Assembly: GCF_022348165.1 (NCBI RefSeq)
Contig: NZ_JAKRFI010000002.1
Location: 372,001-436,000, forward strand
Length of the DNA stretch: 64,000 nucleotides
Direction of reading: 5' to 3'
From: Halomonas sp. McH1-25
GTDB lineage: Bacteria > Pseudomonadota > Gammaproteobacteria > Pseudomonadales > Halomonadaceae
How positions within the stretch are numbered: the stretch's first letter is position 1; every line of letters begins with the position of its first letter. Shown here piece by piece: positions 26,474 to 35,599 of the stretch. The position numbers and the translations under genes were made by a program. The notes under the pieces were generated by a model. The model saw only the letters and a program-made list of their open reading frames with translations. It did no database searches and was not told the origin of the DNA.

Positions 26474-29109
26474 ACATTCTCGAGCACCGGGCGCTACGCG
26501 GCCCGAACTACTACAGTCGCTATCCTGCCATTTACATGCGCCTGGATATCGGTGAACTCGAAGCGCGGCCGAGCGACACCGTTCCCGGCATCGTCGCACG
26601 CATCACCGAGCTTCTGCCGACCCTCTACGAACATCGCTGCTCGGTAGGGCGGCCTGGCGGGTTTCTGGAACGCCTCGAACGCGGTACCTGGGCCGGCCAT
26701 GTGGTAGAGCATGTGGCGATCGAACTGCAGAACGTGATCGGTTTTTCAGTGGGCTACGGCAAGACGGTGGATTCCTACGATACCGGCATCTATAACGTCG
26801 TCTATCGCTACCGGGACGAGGCCTGCGGCCTGGCCGCCGGCGTGGAAGCCGTCGATATCGTCGCTCGACTATTCAATGGCGAAGATATCGATATTTCGTC
26901 GGTGGTGACTCGTCTCAAGCAGGTACGCGACGCGCATATGCTGGGCCCTTCCACCGCCTCGATCGTGGAGGCCGCCAAGCGCCGCGGGATTCCCTGGGCT
27001 CGCCTCGACGAGGACAGTAGTTACATTCAGTTGGGGCACGGCCACCGGCAGCAGCGAATCCAGGCGACCGTGACCTGTCGTACGAATCTGATCGGCTATG
27101 GCATCGCCGACGACAAGCACTGGACCAAACGACTGCTCGGCGAAGCCGGTATCCCCGTGCCGCGCGGGCGCGTTTGCCATTCGATCGATGAGGCGCTCGA
27201 AGCCGCCACCGATATCGGCTATCCCCTCGTCGTAAAACCGTTGATCGGCAATCACGGTCGCGGCGTCAGCACGGACATACTCGACGAATCGGCATTGCAG
27301 GAAGCGTTTAGCATTGCATCCCGGCGGAATTCTTCGGTCATCGTCGAAAAGTTCGTCAAGGGCGAAGATCATCGACTGCTGGTGATCGATGGCAAGTTAG
27401 TGGCCGCTGCGAGGCGGCGCCCGGCACATGTGGTCGGCGATGGACAGGCGACGCTACAGGCGTTGATCGATAGAGAGAATCAGGATCCGCGTCGCGGTGT
27501 CGGTCATGAAAATCTGCTGACACAGATCCACGTCGACGAGCAGACGCATCGGCTGATCGCCCAGCAGAATCTGAGCTTGGAAAGCGTCATCCCGATAGAT
27601 GACGTCGTCTACCTGAAGCCCACGGCGAACTTGAGCACCGGAGGCACGGCGACGGATGTCACCGACGATGTCCATCCTGAAGTGAAGTACACGGCAGAGC
27701 GCATCGCCCGCCTGGTCGGGCTCGATATCATCGGCATCGACCTGCTCGCCGAAACGTTGTCTCGCCCCCTGGAGGAGCAGTCGGCCGCAGTGGTCGAGGT
27801 CAACGCCGGGCCGGGGTTTCGCATGCATCTTTCACCGACCCATGGCACGGGCCGCGATGTCGGCCAGCATGTGATCGAGATGCTTTTTCCTGACAGTGCG
27901 GATGCCGGGCGCATCCCTATCGTTGCAGTGACCGGAACCAACGGGAAAACGACGACGGTGCGCCTGATCGCGCACCTGCTTCGTCAGTCGGGCCGCAGTG
28001 TCGGCATGGCCTGCACGGGGGCGATAGAGATCGACAATCACACGATCATGCGCGGCGATTACAGTGGACCGCAGGCGGCCGCGACCGTACTCCGCGAGCC
28101 CACCGTCGAGTATGCCGTGCTCGAGGTCGCGCGAGGCGGTCTCATGCGTCGCGGGTTGGGCTTCGACGAGTGCCAGGTCGGTGTGCTGTTGAACATTGCC
28201 AGCGATCATCTTGGGGAGAACGACATTCGTACCCTGGATGAACTGGCACGCTGCAAGAGCGTGGTGATCGATGCCGTCCGCCAGGAAGGGACGGCCGTGC
28301 TCAATGCCGATGATCCGCGCGTGCTGGCGAGCCGGGAATGGGCCAGGGGGGACGTGATCTACTTCTCTCTCGACCCCGACTCCCAACCTGTCCGTCAGCA
28401 TGTGCATCACCATGGGGTGGCCTTCACGGTGCACGACGAGCGCATCGTGATGCGCCAGGGAAATGTCGAAGCCAGCATCATTCCCGTGGCGGATGCCCCC
28501 ATTACCTTTGAAGGCCATGCGCGTTTCAACATTGCCAATGCTCTGGCCGCCAGCGCCGCGGCATATGCCCTAGGGCTCAGCATCGCCGACATTCAGTTGG
28601 GCCTGCAAACGTTCCACTCGACGCCCGGGCAGAATCCGGGACGTACCAATTTCATCGATGCTGGCGACATGAAAGTGCTGATCGATTACGGCCACAACGT
28701 GCCGGCACTCGAAGCCTTGGGCGAACTCGTCAGCCGTATTCCCGCTCAGCGGCGCATTGGCGTGGCCAGCGCCCCGGGCAATCGTCGTGACGAGGACCTG
28801 TTCAGCCTGGGTGTCCAGCTTGCCAACATGCACGACATCGTCTTTCTCTGCGAGACCGATCCGCGTGGTCGCCCCGACGGTGACACCGCCAGCCTGCTGC
28901 GTGCCGGGGCGGAGTCGGTGCCCGGCGACTGCCGAGTCGAGGTGGTCTTGAAGGAACGTCAGGCCATCGACAGAGCGTTCGATGAGGCCAGGGAGGGTGA
29001 TCTGCTGGTACTGCTGATCGAGGATATCGAGAGCGCCACCGAACGCCTTCGCGGGAGACGGTTTTTGCCGGATACCCAGCAGGACGATGCCACAGGTGAA
29101 CAACCATGA
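26470..29109 (+). CDS. cphA: Cyanophycin synthetase CphA1
   Basis: 879-residue enzyme that polymerises aspartate and arginine into cyanophycin. The N-terminal domain has H77-V-V-E80-H81, an HxxEH metallopeptidase-like motif reported to make primers from polymer in some CphA1 enzymes. The ATP-grasp domain (about 215-470) has LVVKPLIGNHGRG and VVEVNAGPGF and adds Asp. The Mur-ligase domain has the P-loop TGTNGKTTT near 488 and adds Arg. Length fits CphA1 (860-900). ATGA coupling to cphB and to iadA makes this a tight operon for making and recycling a nitrogen-rich reserve. Confidence 0.95.
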   Translation: MNILEHRALRGPNYYSRYPAIYMRLDIGELEARPSDTVPGIVARITELLPTLYEHRCSVGRPGGFLERLERGTWAGHVVEHVAIELQNVIGFSVGYGKTVDSYDTGIYNVVYRYRDEACGLAAGVEAVDIVARLFNGEDIDISSVVTRLKQVRDAHMLGPSTASIVEAAKRRGIPWARLDEDSSYIQLGHGHRQQRIQATVTCRTNLIGYGIADDKHWTKRLLGEAGIPVPRGRVCHSIDEALEAATDIGYPLVVKPLIGNHGRGVSTDILDESALQEAFSIASRRNSSVIVEKFVKGEDHRLLVIDGKLVAAARRRPAHVVGDGQATLQALIDRENQDPRRGVGHENLLTQIHVDEQTHRLIAQQNLSLESVIPIDDVVYLKPTANLSTGGTATDVTDDVHPEVKYTAERIARLVGLDIIGIDLLAETLSRPLEEQSAAVVEVNAGPGFRMHLSPTHGTGRDVGQHVIEMLFPDSADAGRIPIVAVTGTNGKTTTVRLIAHLLRQSGRSVGMACTGAIEIDNHTIMRGDYSGPQAAATVLREPTVEYAVLEVARGGLMRRGLGFDECQVGVLLNIASDHLGENDIRTLDELARCKSVVIDAVRQEGTAVLNADDPRVLASREWARGDVIYFSLDPDSQPVRQHVHHHGVAFTVHDERIVMRQGNVEASIIPVADAPITFEGHARFNIANALAASAAAYALGLSIADIQLGLQTFHSTPGQNPGRTNFIDAGDMKVLIDYGHNVPALEALGELVSRIPAQRRIGVASAPGNRRDEDLFSLGVQLANMHDIVFLCETDPRGRPDGDTASLLRAGAESVPGDCRVEVVLKERQAIDRAFDEAREGDLLVLLIEDIESATERLRGRRFLPDTQQDDATGEQP

Positions 29110-30284
29110 CGCCTTCCAACGATCACCGGGACGGGCTACTGACACTGTTGCGCGTAGGCGATGTTTTTTCACCCGAGCGGCTCGAGGCTACTGATATCCT
29201 CATGGCAGGGGAAAAGATCGTCGCTCTGGGCAGCGCGCTCGATATTCCCAAGGGCTGGCCTATCCAAGTGGTGGAGGCACGCCATCTCATCGCCGTTCCC
29301 GCCTTCATCGACCAGCATGTGCATGTCACCGGAGGCGGCGGCGAAGGCGGTTGTGTTACTCGCTGCCCGGAAATTTCGGCCCGGGAAATCGCCGCAATGG
29401 GAATCGGCACGGTGGTGGGCGTGCTTGGCACCGACAGCATCAGCCGCTCCCCGGCCGACCTGCTGGCCAAGGTACGAGGGCTGCGCGGCGAAGGGATTTC
29501 AGCGTACATGTATACCGGTGCGTATCGCGTACCGCCGCCTACGCTAACCGGCGACATCCAGCGCGACTTGGCCTGGATTCCCGAAGTCATCGGCCTGGGC
29601 GAAATCGCTATCTCGGACCATCGTTCGAGCCAGCCACGCCAGGATGAAATCGAACGGATCGTCAGCGATACACGTGTCGGCGCCATGCTGGCCGGCAAAC
29701 GGGGTATCTGCCATTTCCATGTCGGCGATGGAAAGCGGGGTCTGGAGCCGCTGCGAAGATTGCTCTCCGAGACCGAAATCCCCGCCGACCAGGTGATCCC
29801 TACCCATGTGAATCGCCATCGTGACTTGCTCGAGGAGGCAGCAGATTATGCGCTGGCATTCAATGCCAGTGTGGATGTCACGGCGTTCGAAGAGGCCGGC
29901 GATGGCCTTTCCAGCTTCGACGCGGTGTTGCGATTGCTGGAGCGCGGCGTTCCTTCGGCGCACATTACCATCAGCTCCGATTGCAATGGCAGCTTGCCTG
30001 AATTCGATGCCAATGGCGCGTACCTGGGCATGAAAGTGGCAAGAAACACGGCCTTGATTGCGGATTGGCAACGCCTGGTTCGTGAAGGTGTATTGCCTCT
30101 CGAGTCGGCCCTGGGCCTGATTTCCACGAATGTGGCTCGGGTACTTGGGCTACAGGCGAGCAAGGGGCGTCTGGCTATCGGCTTCGATGCCGACGTGGCC
30201 CTGCTCGATAGTGAGTTTCAACCGCAGCAGACGTTCGTGGCGGGGAGATGTATTTACCCAGGAGCTAGCCGCCAGTCAGGCTAA
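29106..30284 (+). CDS. iadA: Isoaspartyl dipeptidase (amidohydrolase, IadA type)
   Basis: 392-residue M38 amidohydrolase that should split beta-Asp-Arg, the cyanophycinase product, into Asp and Arg. Metal ligands can be placed at H71, H73, H205, H234 and D292. The spot of the carboxylated bridging Lys162 in E. coli IadA is occupied by E166 (GLGEIAISDHRS). Glutamate can bridge metals in other amidohydrolases, so activity is possible. The start overlaps the cphA stop (ATGA). It is third in the cyanophycin operon, and with cphB it completes degradation to free amino acids. Confidence 0.88.
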   Translation: MTPSNDHRDGLLTLLRVGDVFSPERLEATDILMAGEKIVALGSALDIPKGWPIQVVEARHLIAVPAFIDQHVHVTGGGGEGGCVTRCPEISAREIAAMGIGTVVGVLGTDSISRSPADLLAKVRGLRGEGISAYMYTGAYRVPPPTLTGDIQRDLAWIPEVIGLGEIAISDHRSSQPRQDEIERIVSDTRVGAMLAGKRGICHFHVGDGKRGLEPLRRLLSETEIPADQVIPTHVNRHRDLLEEAADYALAFNASVDVTAFEEAGDGLSSFDAVLRLLERGVPSAHITISSDCNGSLPEFDANGAYLGMKVARNTALIADWQRLVREGVLPLESALGLISTNVARVLGLQASKGRLAIGFDADVALLDSEFQPQQTFVAGRCIYPGASRQSG

Positions 30285-30316
30285 AATAGCAAGACTGGAG
30301 AATAGCAAGACCGGAG
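30285..30316 (+). repeat. 16-bp tandem direct repeat after iadA
   Basis: AATAGCAAGACTGGAG (30285-30300) is followed at once by AATAGCAAGACCGGAG (30301-30316), one mismatch. It begins one base after the iadA stop codon. It looks like a small local duplication; no function is evident. Confidence 0.7.
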
Positions 30317-30448
30317 TGCAGTATTCCTTCTTGATGCAGGTGTCACCCCTCGCCACGCAGCGAGCGGCTCGAAAACCGCAGAGCATGGATCGTCAATGGC
30401 TCGGGACCTCTGTTAGTTTGTGGTGATGATGTCTCTCGAGGGGCTGTT

Positions 30449-30904
30449 ATGAAAGCTGCCGTATTGCTGGTTCTTGCCGGGCTCGTCGTTGCGTTATTGG
30501 TTTGGTTTCCCGGCACCGAGGGACCCGAGCGAACCAATATCGACAGCATGCATCGTCAAGCCGCCATCACCGACGCGCGTGTTGCCCTGGCCCGCTCACA
30601 AGCGGAGTGCATCACTCTGGCAGAGGGAAAGTTCGGAAAGGCAGTCACAGAATCCCTGAATTACGTCGGCCTGAAGCCTGATTACCAACGGGTCTTCCAG
30701 GACGGAAGCGGGAACCAGCCGGAAACGCCGAGCGATAGTCAGCGTGAGGATCTTCGCGCCGAATTCGATTCGATGGGCCATGCCGGGCTCGTGCTGCTCA
30801 TGTGCTTGCGCCACCTGGATGACGAGGGAATCGTACCGCTTGGCGAAAGCGTGCCCACGGTCGCCGAGCGGTTATCGCATCTTGCGGTGCAAGGCGGTGA
30901 ATGA
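30449..30904 (+). CDS. Hypothetical membrane-anchored protein
   Basis: 151 residues. One hydrophobic N-terminal helix (about 4-20) should serve as a signal anchor, with the rest soluble and acidic, probably periplasmic. GAGGGGC lies before the ATG. Two cysteines (CITLAEGKF and LLMCLRHL) could pair in an oxidising compartment. No family is recognised. It stands alone between the cyanophycin operon and a decayed lipoprotein gene. Confidence 0.6.
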   Translation: MKAAVLLVLAGLVVALLVWFPGTEGPERTNIDSMHRQAAITDARVALARSQAECITLAEGKFGKAVTESLNYVGLKPDYQRVFQDGSGNQPETPSDSQREDLRAEFDSMGHAGLVLLMCLRHLDDEGIVPLGESVPTVAERLSHLAVQGGE

Positions 30905-31015
30905 TTGCAGACTCGCCAAGCCACCGGCTCATGACTAAAGACTAACGACGCCACCGCGTCACTGCATCAAACACCGCTCTATGCTGTAGATAGCTTCGTC
31001 TCGGTGGAGGCGGCG

Positions 31016-31318
31016 ATGAACAAGCGACTTGGTGCAGCGCTGCTGATTCTTGCAGTCACGGGATGTGCCTCGTATCAGAGTGCACATGACGATACGCCTG
31101 GAATCCAACTGGCAAGACATGCGTGCCCGGATGAGCCCAGGCGCCTGGGTACGACGAGGTCTCCCTCCTGGAGCTACTCATCGGTACATATGGCCAATCT
31201 GGCCTCACCTGGCGACTCCAGCATGCGCAGCGCATTGACGCCTGCAACGAGCCCGCTGATGTTTTGGCACCGCGCTACGCCCGTGGCCTGTCTCGATTGA
31301 TGCTATTACTTTTACCAC
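31016..31318 (+). pseudogene. Frameshifted lipoprotein gene
   Basis: The first frame encodes a clear lipoprotein signal, MNKRLGAALLILAVTGC, with lipobox TGC, and a good ribosome-binding site (GTGGAGG). After about residue 27 that frame turns into proline/arginine-rich text. Protein-like sequence continues in the next frame (RLESNWQDMRARMSPGA, about 31092-31143) and then in the third (YDEVSLLELLIGTYGQSG onward, from about 31150). Two +1-type shifts are therefore needed to read one lipoprotein. Either the gene is decayed or the assembly has two errors. The 3' end is approximate. Confidence 0.5.
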
Positions 31319-31378
31319 TCATACGTCATACGGTTCGAGCTGGTCGGCGGCAATCGCTCAAGCAAGGCGAAATGCGTT

Positions 31379-32173
31379 ATGTTAGTAGGCATGCATCCTT
31401 TGCCGAGTCGCTACATGACAAGCAAGCTACGCCCTGGCCGCTCCTGGAACGCTGCAGCCATTTCCTCACCTGCCGATGCTTCGAAGGCGCAGGAACCCCC
31501 CACCAAACTCAGCGATCGCGTCTATGGTGACATCGTCGAACGCATCCTGCAGGGGGAATACGGTGAAGGTGATCGGCTACCCTCCGAGGCGAAGCTGGCA
31601 GAGATGAACCGGGTATCCCGGCCCATTGTGCGCGAGGCTTTGTCCCGTCTTCGCGAAGATGGGCTGGTCCGTTCGCAGCGGGGGGCAGGCAGCTATGTCG
31701 AGTGCCGTCCGGATCGCGCCATGCTGGACTTCGCACCTCTGGAAAGTTTGGCGGATATGCAGCGATGCTTCGAATTTCGTGCTGCGCTGGAAGGGGAGTC
31801 GGCACGTCTGGCAGCGCAGCATGCTTCTCCTGCTTCACTCAAGGAGATCGAACGGGCACTGCAGCGTCTCGAGGAGTGCATCCAGGTTGGAGAACTTGGT
31901 GTCGATGCCGACTTCGGCTTCCATCTGGCCATCGCCAAGGCCACCAATAACCGCTTTTTCACCGATACACTGCTGTCACTGAAGCCGCAGATCAATTTCG
32001 GGCAGAATCTGGCGCGCAACCTGGGCTTGCGTCGCCCCGGGCAGCATTTACCGGAAGTCCAGCAGGAACACGTCCAGATACTTCAGGCCATTCGCGAGGG
32101 CGACGCTGAACGGGCCTGCCAGCGGATGCGCCAGCATATCGGCAATTCGCGCCGGCGAGTATTCGAAGGGTAA
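31379..32173 (+). CDS. GntR/FadR-family transcriptional regulator
   Basis: 264 residues. An N-terminal winged helix-turn-helix (about 43-110: RLPSEAKLAEMNRVSRPIVREALSRL) is followed by an all-helical FCD ligand domain (about 125-250) with metal/ligand histidines in FHLAIA and EHVQIL. It probably senses tartrate or a breakdown product and controls the downstream transporter and dehydratase operon. Starts at 31379, 31391 or 31415 are all possible; 31379 is given because AAGGCGA lies upstream. The operator candidate ATATCTGATAT is at 32203-32213. Confidence 0.85.
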   Translation: MLVGMHPLPSRYMTSKLRPGRSWNAAAISSPADASKAQEPPTKLSDRVYGDIVERILQGEYGEGDRLPSEAKLAEMNRVSRPIVREALSRLREDGLVRSQRGAGSYVECRPDRAMLDFAPLESLADMQRCFEFRAALEGESARLAAQHASPASLKEIERALQRLEECIQVGELGVDADFGFHLAIAKATNNRFFTDTLLSLKPQINFGQNLARNLGLRRPGQHLPEVQQEHVQILQAIREGDAERACQRMRQHIGNSRRRVFEG

Positions 32174-32505
32174 AAGCGGTCTGGGTTTCTAACCATTGTT
32201 TTATATCTGATATGACAAGTTTTATTCCCCGCACAATAAAATCTCTATAAAGACTTTTCATTTAAAAACATAGACATAAGGATTGAGCCAGCTATCTCGG
32301 TGTGCCTTTTCCTATCGCTTTCGACCAATGTCTATACGCTATGAATGGACAGATTTTACAAGTTGGCTAGTTTCAAAAAGTGAAGTACGTATACGGACCG
32401 TCCTGCCGGGCATGCGTATGCCGTTCGTCCGCTCCGCCCTGTCGGCAACAAGAACAATCGAGCGGAAGACATCGCTAGACCACAAGAAAACCAAGGAGTA
32501 CGCCA
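32174..32505. promoter_or_regulatory. AT-rich promoter region of the tartrate operon with a candidate GntR operator
   Basis: 332 bases without a gene. The first 110 bases are AT-rich. An 11-bp palindrome ATATC-T-GATAT sits at 32203-32213, flanked by TTGT and ACAA in inverted orientation, resembling FadR-group operators. AAGGAG lies just before the tctC start. Confidence 0.5.
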
Positions 32506-33465
32506 ATGAAACTCGCTACTACCCGTTGGGTGGGCTCACTGTCTCTGTTGGCCGCGCTAGGCCTCCCCGGATTCGCTTATGCTGAATATCCCGAACAACC
32601 CATTACCTACACGATTCCCTTTGATCCGGGCGGCGAATCCGATGTCACGGCGCGCTTTCAGGAACCCCACCTAGAGGAAATCCTGGGTGTCGACGTCAAT
32701 GTGAACCACCGTCCCGGGGGCGGGGGGGCCGTGGGCTGGAGTGAGTTCCAGAACAACGCCGAGCCGACGGGCTATGAGATGATCGGGGTGAACATACCGC
32801 ACATCATCGCCCAGCCCATCATGCGCGAGAATGCCGGTTACGAGACCGATGACTGGAAGATCGTGACCTTCTTCCACACTACGCCCAATGCCTTGATAGT
32901 GCCCAAGGACAGCCAGTTCGAGACGCTCGACGACCTGGTCCAGTACGCCAAGGAAAACCCCCAGGCTGTGACGCTGGGCGGCAGCGGGACGTTTAGTGCC
33001 AACCATTTGGGTGCCCTGCGCCTGGAGCGTGAAGCCGGCATCGACGTGACCTACATTCCGTTTACCGGCACGGGGCCGCTACCGGCGGCAGTGCAGGGCG
33101 GCCACGTCTCGGGCATCTTCAACTATTCGATGCTCGGTGTGCAGATGCAGGACAACGCCCGGGTACTGGCCGTGGCCTCGGAGGAACGCGTGCCGGCTCT
33201 GCCGGATGTGCCGACCTTCAAGGAACTCGGCTATGACATCGTCGGCGGTGCTTATCGCGGGGTGGCCGTGCCCAAGGACACGCCGGATGAGATCGTCAAC
33301 AAGCTGGAAGAGGCGTTTGCCAAGACCAACCAGCGCATCGCCGAGAAGCAGGAGCCGCTCGGCTTCGTCATGACCGATATCACTGACGACGAGGTGGACC
33401 AGATCATTCAACAGCTCAAGTCGGCCTACCAACCCATCCTCGAAGAAGCCAAAGCCAACCAGTAA
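32506..33465 (+). CDS. tctC: Tripartite tricarboxylate transporter substrate-binding protein (TctC type)
   Basis: 319-residue periplasmic receptor of a TTT transporter. A Sec signal peptide ends about AYA-E27. The Bug/TctC fold is indicated by YTIPFDPGGESDVTARF and the carboxylate-binding loop near GGSGTFSANHLGALRL. The ligand is probably tartrate or a related dicarboxylate, given the downstream enzymes. AAGGAG precedes the start. A hairpin separates it from the permease genes, which usually lets the receptor be made in excess. Confidence 0.9.
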   Translation: MKLATTRWVGSLSLLAALGLPGFAYAEYPEQPITYTIPFDPGGESDVTARFQEPHLEEILGVDVNVNHRPGGGGAVGWSEFQNNAEPTGYEMIGVNIPHIIAQPIMRENAGYETDDWKIVTFFHTTPNALIVPKDSQFETLDDLVQYAKENPQAVTLGGSGTFSANHLGALRLEREAGIDVTYIPFTGTGPLPAAVQGGHVSGIFNYSMLGVQMQDNARVLAVASEERVPALPDVPTFKELGYDIVGGAYRGVAVPKDTPDEIVNKLEEAFAKTNQRIAEKQEPLGFVMTDITDDEVDQIIQQLKSAYQPILEEAKANQ

Positions 33466-33478
33466 ATCCATGATACCT

Positions 33479-33513
33479 CCCGATCCTGTGGCTTGTGCAG
33501 CTGCAGGGTCGGG
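33479..33513 (+). promoter_or_regulatory. Hairpin between tctC and tctA
   Basis: CCCGATCCTG (33479-33488) pairs with CAGGGTCGGG (33504-33513) through ten pairs including one G-U. It lies between the receptor gene and the permease gene. It may stabilise the tctC message or reduce read-through; no T-run follows. Confidence 0.5.
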
Positions 33514-33564
33514 TGTTGCTGGCCGCTCGTATGCGGCACGTCATGTCATCAGTGGAGTTGGCTT

Positions 33565-35106
33565 ATGGATATGCTACTGGAAGCGCTGCTTTCGATCCTG
33601 ACGCTGGAAGGACTGATCACGATCCTGGCTGGTGTAACGGCGGGGTTATTTATCGGCGCCTTGCCCGGTCTGACGGCGACCATGGCTCTGGCGGTGCTGT
33701 TGCCGTTCACCTTCACGATGTCGCCCTTGCAGGGCCTGATGGCGCTGGGGGCCGTCTATATGGGCGCGATCTACGGTGGGGCCTTTACCGCCATCCTGAT
33801 CAATACGCCTGGGACGCCGTCTTCCATCGCCACGACCTTCGACGGTTATCCCATGGCTCGTCAAGGGCGCGCCTATGAGGCGCTGGCCGCTGCTACCATC
33901 GCCTCGGTCGTTGGCGGCATAGTCGGGGTGGCCTTCCTGCTGTTGCTGGCGCCGCCGCTGGCGCGGCTGGCCGTGGTGTTCGGCCCGGCGGAAATGTTCT
34001 GGGTTGCAATGCTGGGGCTGACCCTGGTCGCCAGCCTATCCAGCGGCTCACTGCTCAAGGGGCTGCTCGGCGGCTGTATCGGCATGCTGCTAAGTACTGT
34101 CGGTGTCTCGCCGATCGGCGGCGAAACCCGCTTCATCTTTGGCTTCCCGGCCCTGCAGGGCGGGATCGAGCTGATCGTGGCCCTGATCGGCTTGTTTGTC
34201 GTTCCCGAACTGATCTCGATGGCGGCCCAAGGGCGAGGCGCCCTGCCGGAGAGTGGCAAGTTACAGGGTGGCGCTGGCTCCGCCATCATGCGGATGGGCA
34301 AGCACATCTTCAGCAAGCCCATCAATCTGATCCGCTCCTGCATCATTGGTCAGATCATCGCCATCATTCCCGGTGCGGGGGGTAACGTCACCAGCCTGGT
34401 GGCATATAACGAGGCTCGTCGCTTTTCGAAGGACCCGGCGTCGTTCGGCAAGGGTAACGTCGACGGCGTGATCGCCTCGGAATCAAGCAACAACGTCATG
34501 GTAGCCGGCAGTATGGTACCCCTGCTCACCCTGGGCATTCCCGGCGCGCCGCCGGACGCCATCATTCTCGGGGTGCTGCTCATGCATGGCTTGCGCCCGG
34601 GGCTCGATCTGTTCACCGAAACCGGTGTGCTGACCAACGGCTTCATTCTCTCGATGGGCTTCGCGGCGCTGTTCCTGCTACCGGTCGGCCTGATGGGCGG
34701 TCGGTTGATTCACCGCATCGTGGTCAAGACGCCGTTCTATTTTCTGCTGCCCAGCATCGCCATGGTCACCATTCTGGGGACCTATGCGCTGCGCAACAGC
34801 ATGGTTGATGTATTCATCATGCTGCTGCTGGGCACAGTGGGGTATTTCCTGCGCCTGATCGGCATCCAGGCGGCGCCCATCGTGCTGGGTATGATCCTCG
34901 GGGTCATCGCCGAGAAGGGTTACGTGCAGACCATGCTGGCAGCGGTCGTGGATCCGATTCCCTGGCTGCGTCTGGTATCCAACCCTTTGTCCATCGTCCT
35001 GGCCTGCCTGGTGGTGTTGAGTGTTGCGACCACCTTGTTGCCCGGATGGCTGGAGCGCAGCGGGCGCATGGCCAAGGTCGATCGAGACGAGGAGCAATCG
35101 CCATGA
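33565..35106 (+). CDS. tctA: Tripartite tricarboxylate transporter large permease (TctA type)
   Basis: 513-residue inner-membrane protein with about 12 hydrophobic segments. The family motif GALPGLTATMA lies near the N-terminus, and a repeat-like GLRPGLDLFTE occurs in the second half. Start at 33565 with GTGGAG upstream; the frame extends to 33493 but includes non-membrane, cysteine-rich text. Uptake is driven by ion gradients together with TctB and TctC. The stop overlaps the tctB start (ATGA). Gene order C-A-B differs from the common C-B-A order. Confidence 0.92.
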   Translation: MDMLLEALLSILTLEGLITILAGVTAGLFIGALPGLTATMALAVLLPFTFTMSPLQGLMALGAVYMGAIYGGAFTAILINTPGTPSSIATTFDGYPMARQGRAYEALAAATIASVVGGIVGVAFLLLLAPPLARLAVVFGPAEMFWVAMLGLTLVASLSSGSLLKGLLGGCIGMLLSTVGVSPIGGETRFIFGFPALQGGIELIVALIGLFVVPELISMAAQGRGALPESGKLQGGAGSAIMRMGKHIFSKPINLIRSCIIGQIIAIIPGAGGNVTSLVAYNEARRFSKDPASFGKGNVDGVIASESSNNVMVAGSMVPLLTLGIPGAPPDAIILGVLLMHGLRPGLDLFTETGVLTNGFILSMGFAALFLLPVGLMGGRLIHRIVVKTPFYFLLPSIAMVTILGTYALRNSMVDVFIMLLLGTVGYFLRLIGIQAAPIVLGMILGVIAEKGYVQTMLAAVVDPIPWLRLVSNPLSIVLACLVVLSVATTLLPGWLERSGRMAKVDRDEEQSP

Positions 35107-35558
35107 CCCTGCGACTCAACACCGATCTCGCGGCGGGTCTGTTCGGCCTGCTGTTCGCCGCCTTGCTGTGGTTTCCGCGCGAGAGTATGGGACGACTGAG
35201 CATCATCTTCCCTCGTGCCATCCTGGTCATCACCGTGGCGATCTCCCTGGCCTTGATCGTCAAGGCCTTTACCAAGCCGGCGGCGCGCCGAGTGAATATC
35301 GAAGGGAATCCGGTGCGCCTGGCGGTCATGATCATCGTGCTGTTCGCCTGGTGGTACGCCATCGGCCTGCTGGGCTTTCTGCTGGCCACGGCCATCGTCT
35401 TCTTCGGTCTGACCTGGTATCTGGCGCGCGTGGAGGGGTCGGTATCGATGCGTCGTCTCGCCCAGTGGGTACCGATCGTCGCCCTGCTGATCGGCGCGTT
35501 CTATCTGGCCTTCACGCAGGTGCTGAATGTCAGATTGCCGTCCGGCATCTGGTCGTGA
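35103..35558 (+). CDS. tctB: Tripartite tricarboxylate transporter small permease (TctB type)
   Basis: 151-residue protein with four predicted membrane helices (about 8-24, 35-52, 72-105 as two, 122-138). Its size and placement match the TctB family, the small membrane component of TTT transporters. ATGA coupling to tctA supports the start. Sequence identity in this family is usually low, so the call rests on topology and context. Confidence 0.85.
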   Translation: MTLRLNTDLAAGLFGLLFAALLWFPRESMGRLSIIFPRAILVITVAISLALIVKAFTKPAARRVNIEGNPVRLAVMIIVLFAWWYAIGLLGFLLATAIVFFGLTWYLARVEGSVSMRRLAQWVPIVALLIGAFYLAFTQVLNVRLPSGIWS

Positions 35559-35599
35559 GCCTCGAACAATCACTATCGGCCTCAAGACAAGGAGCAAGC

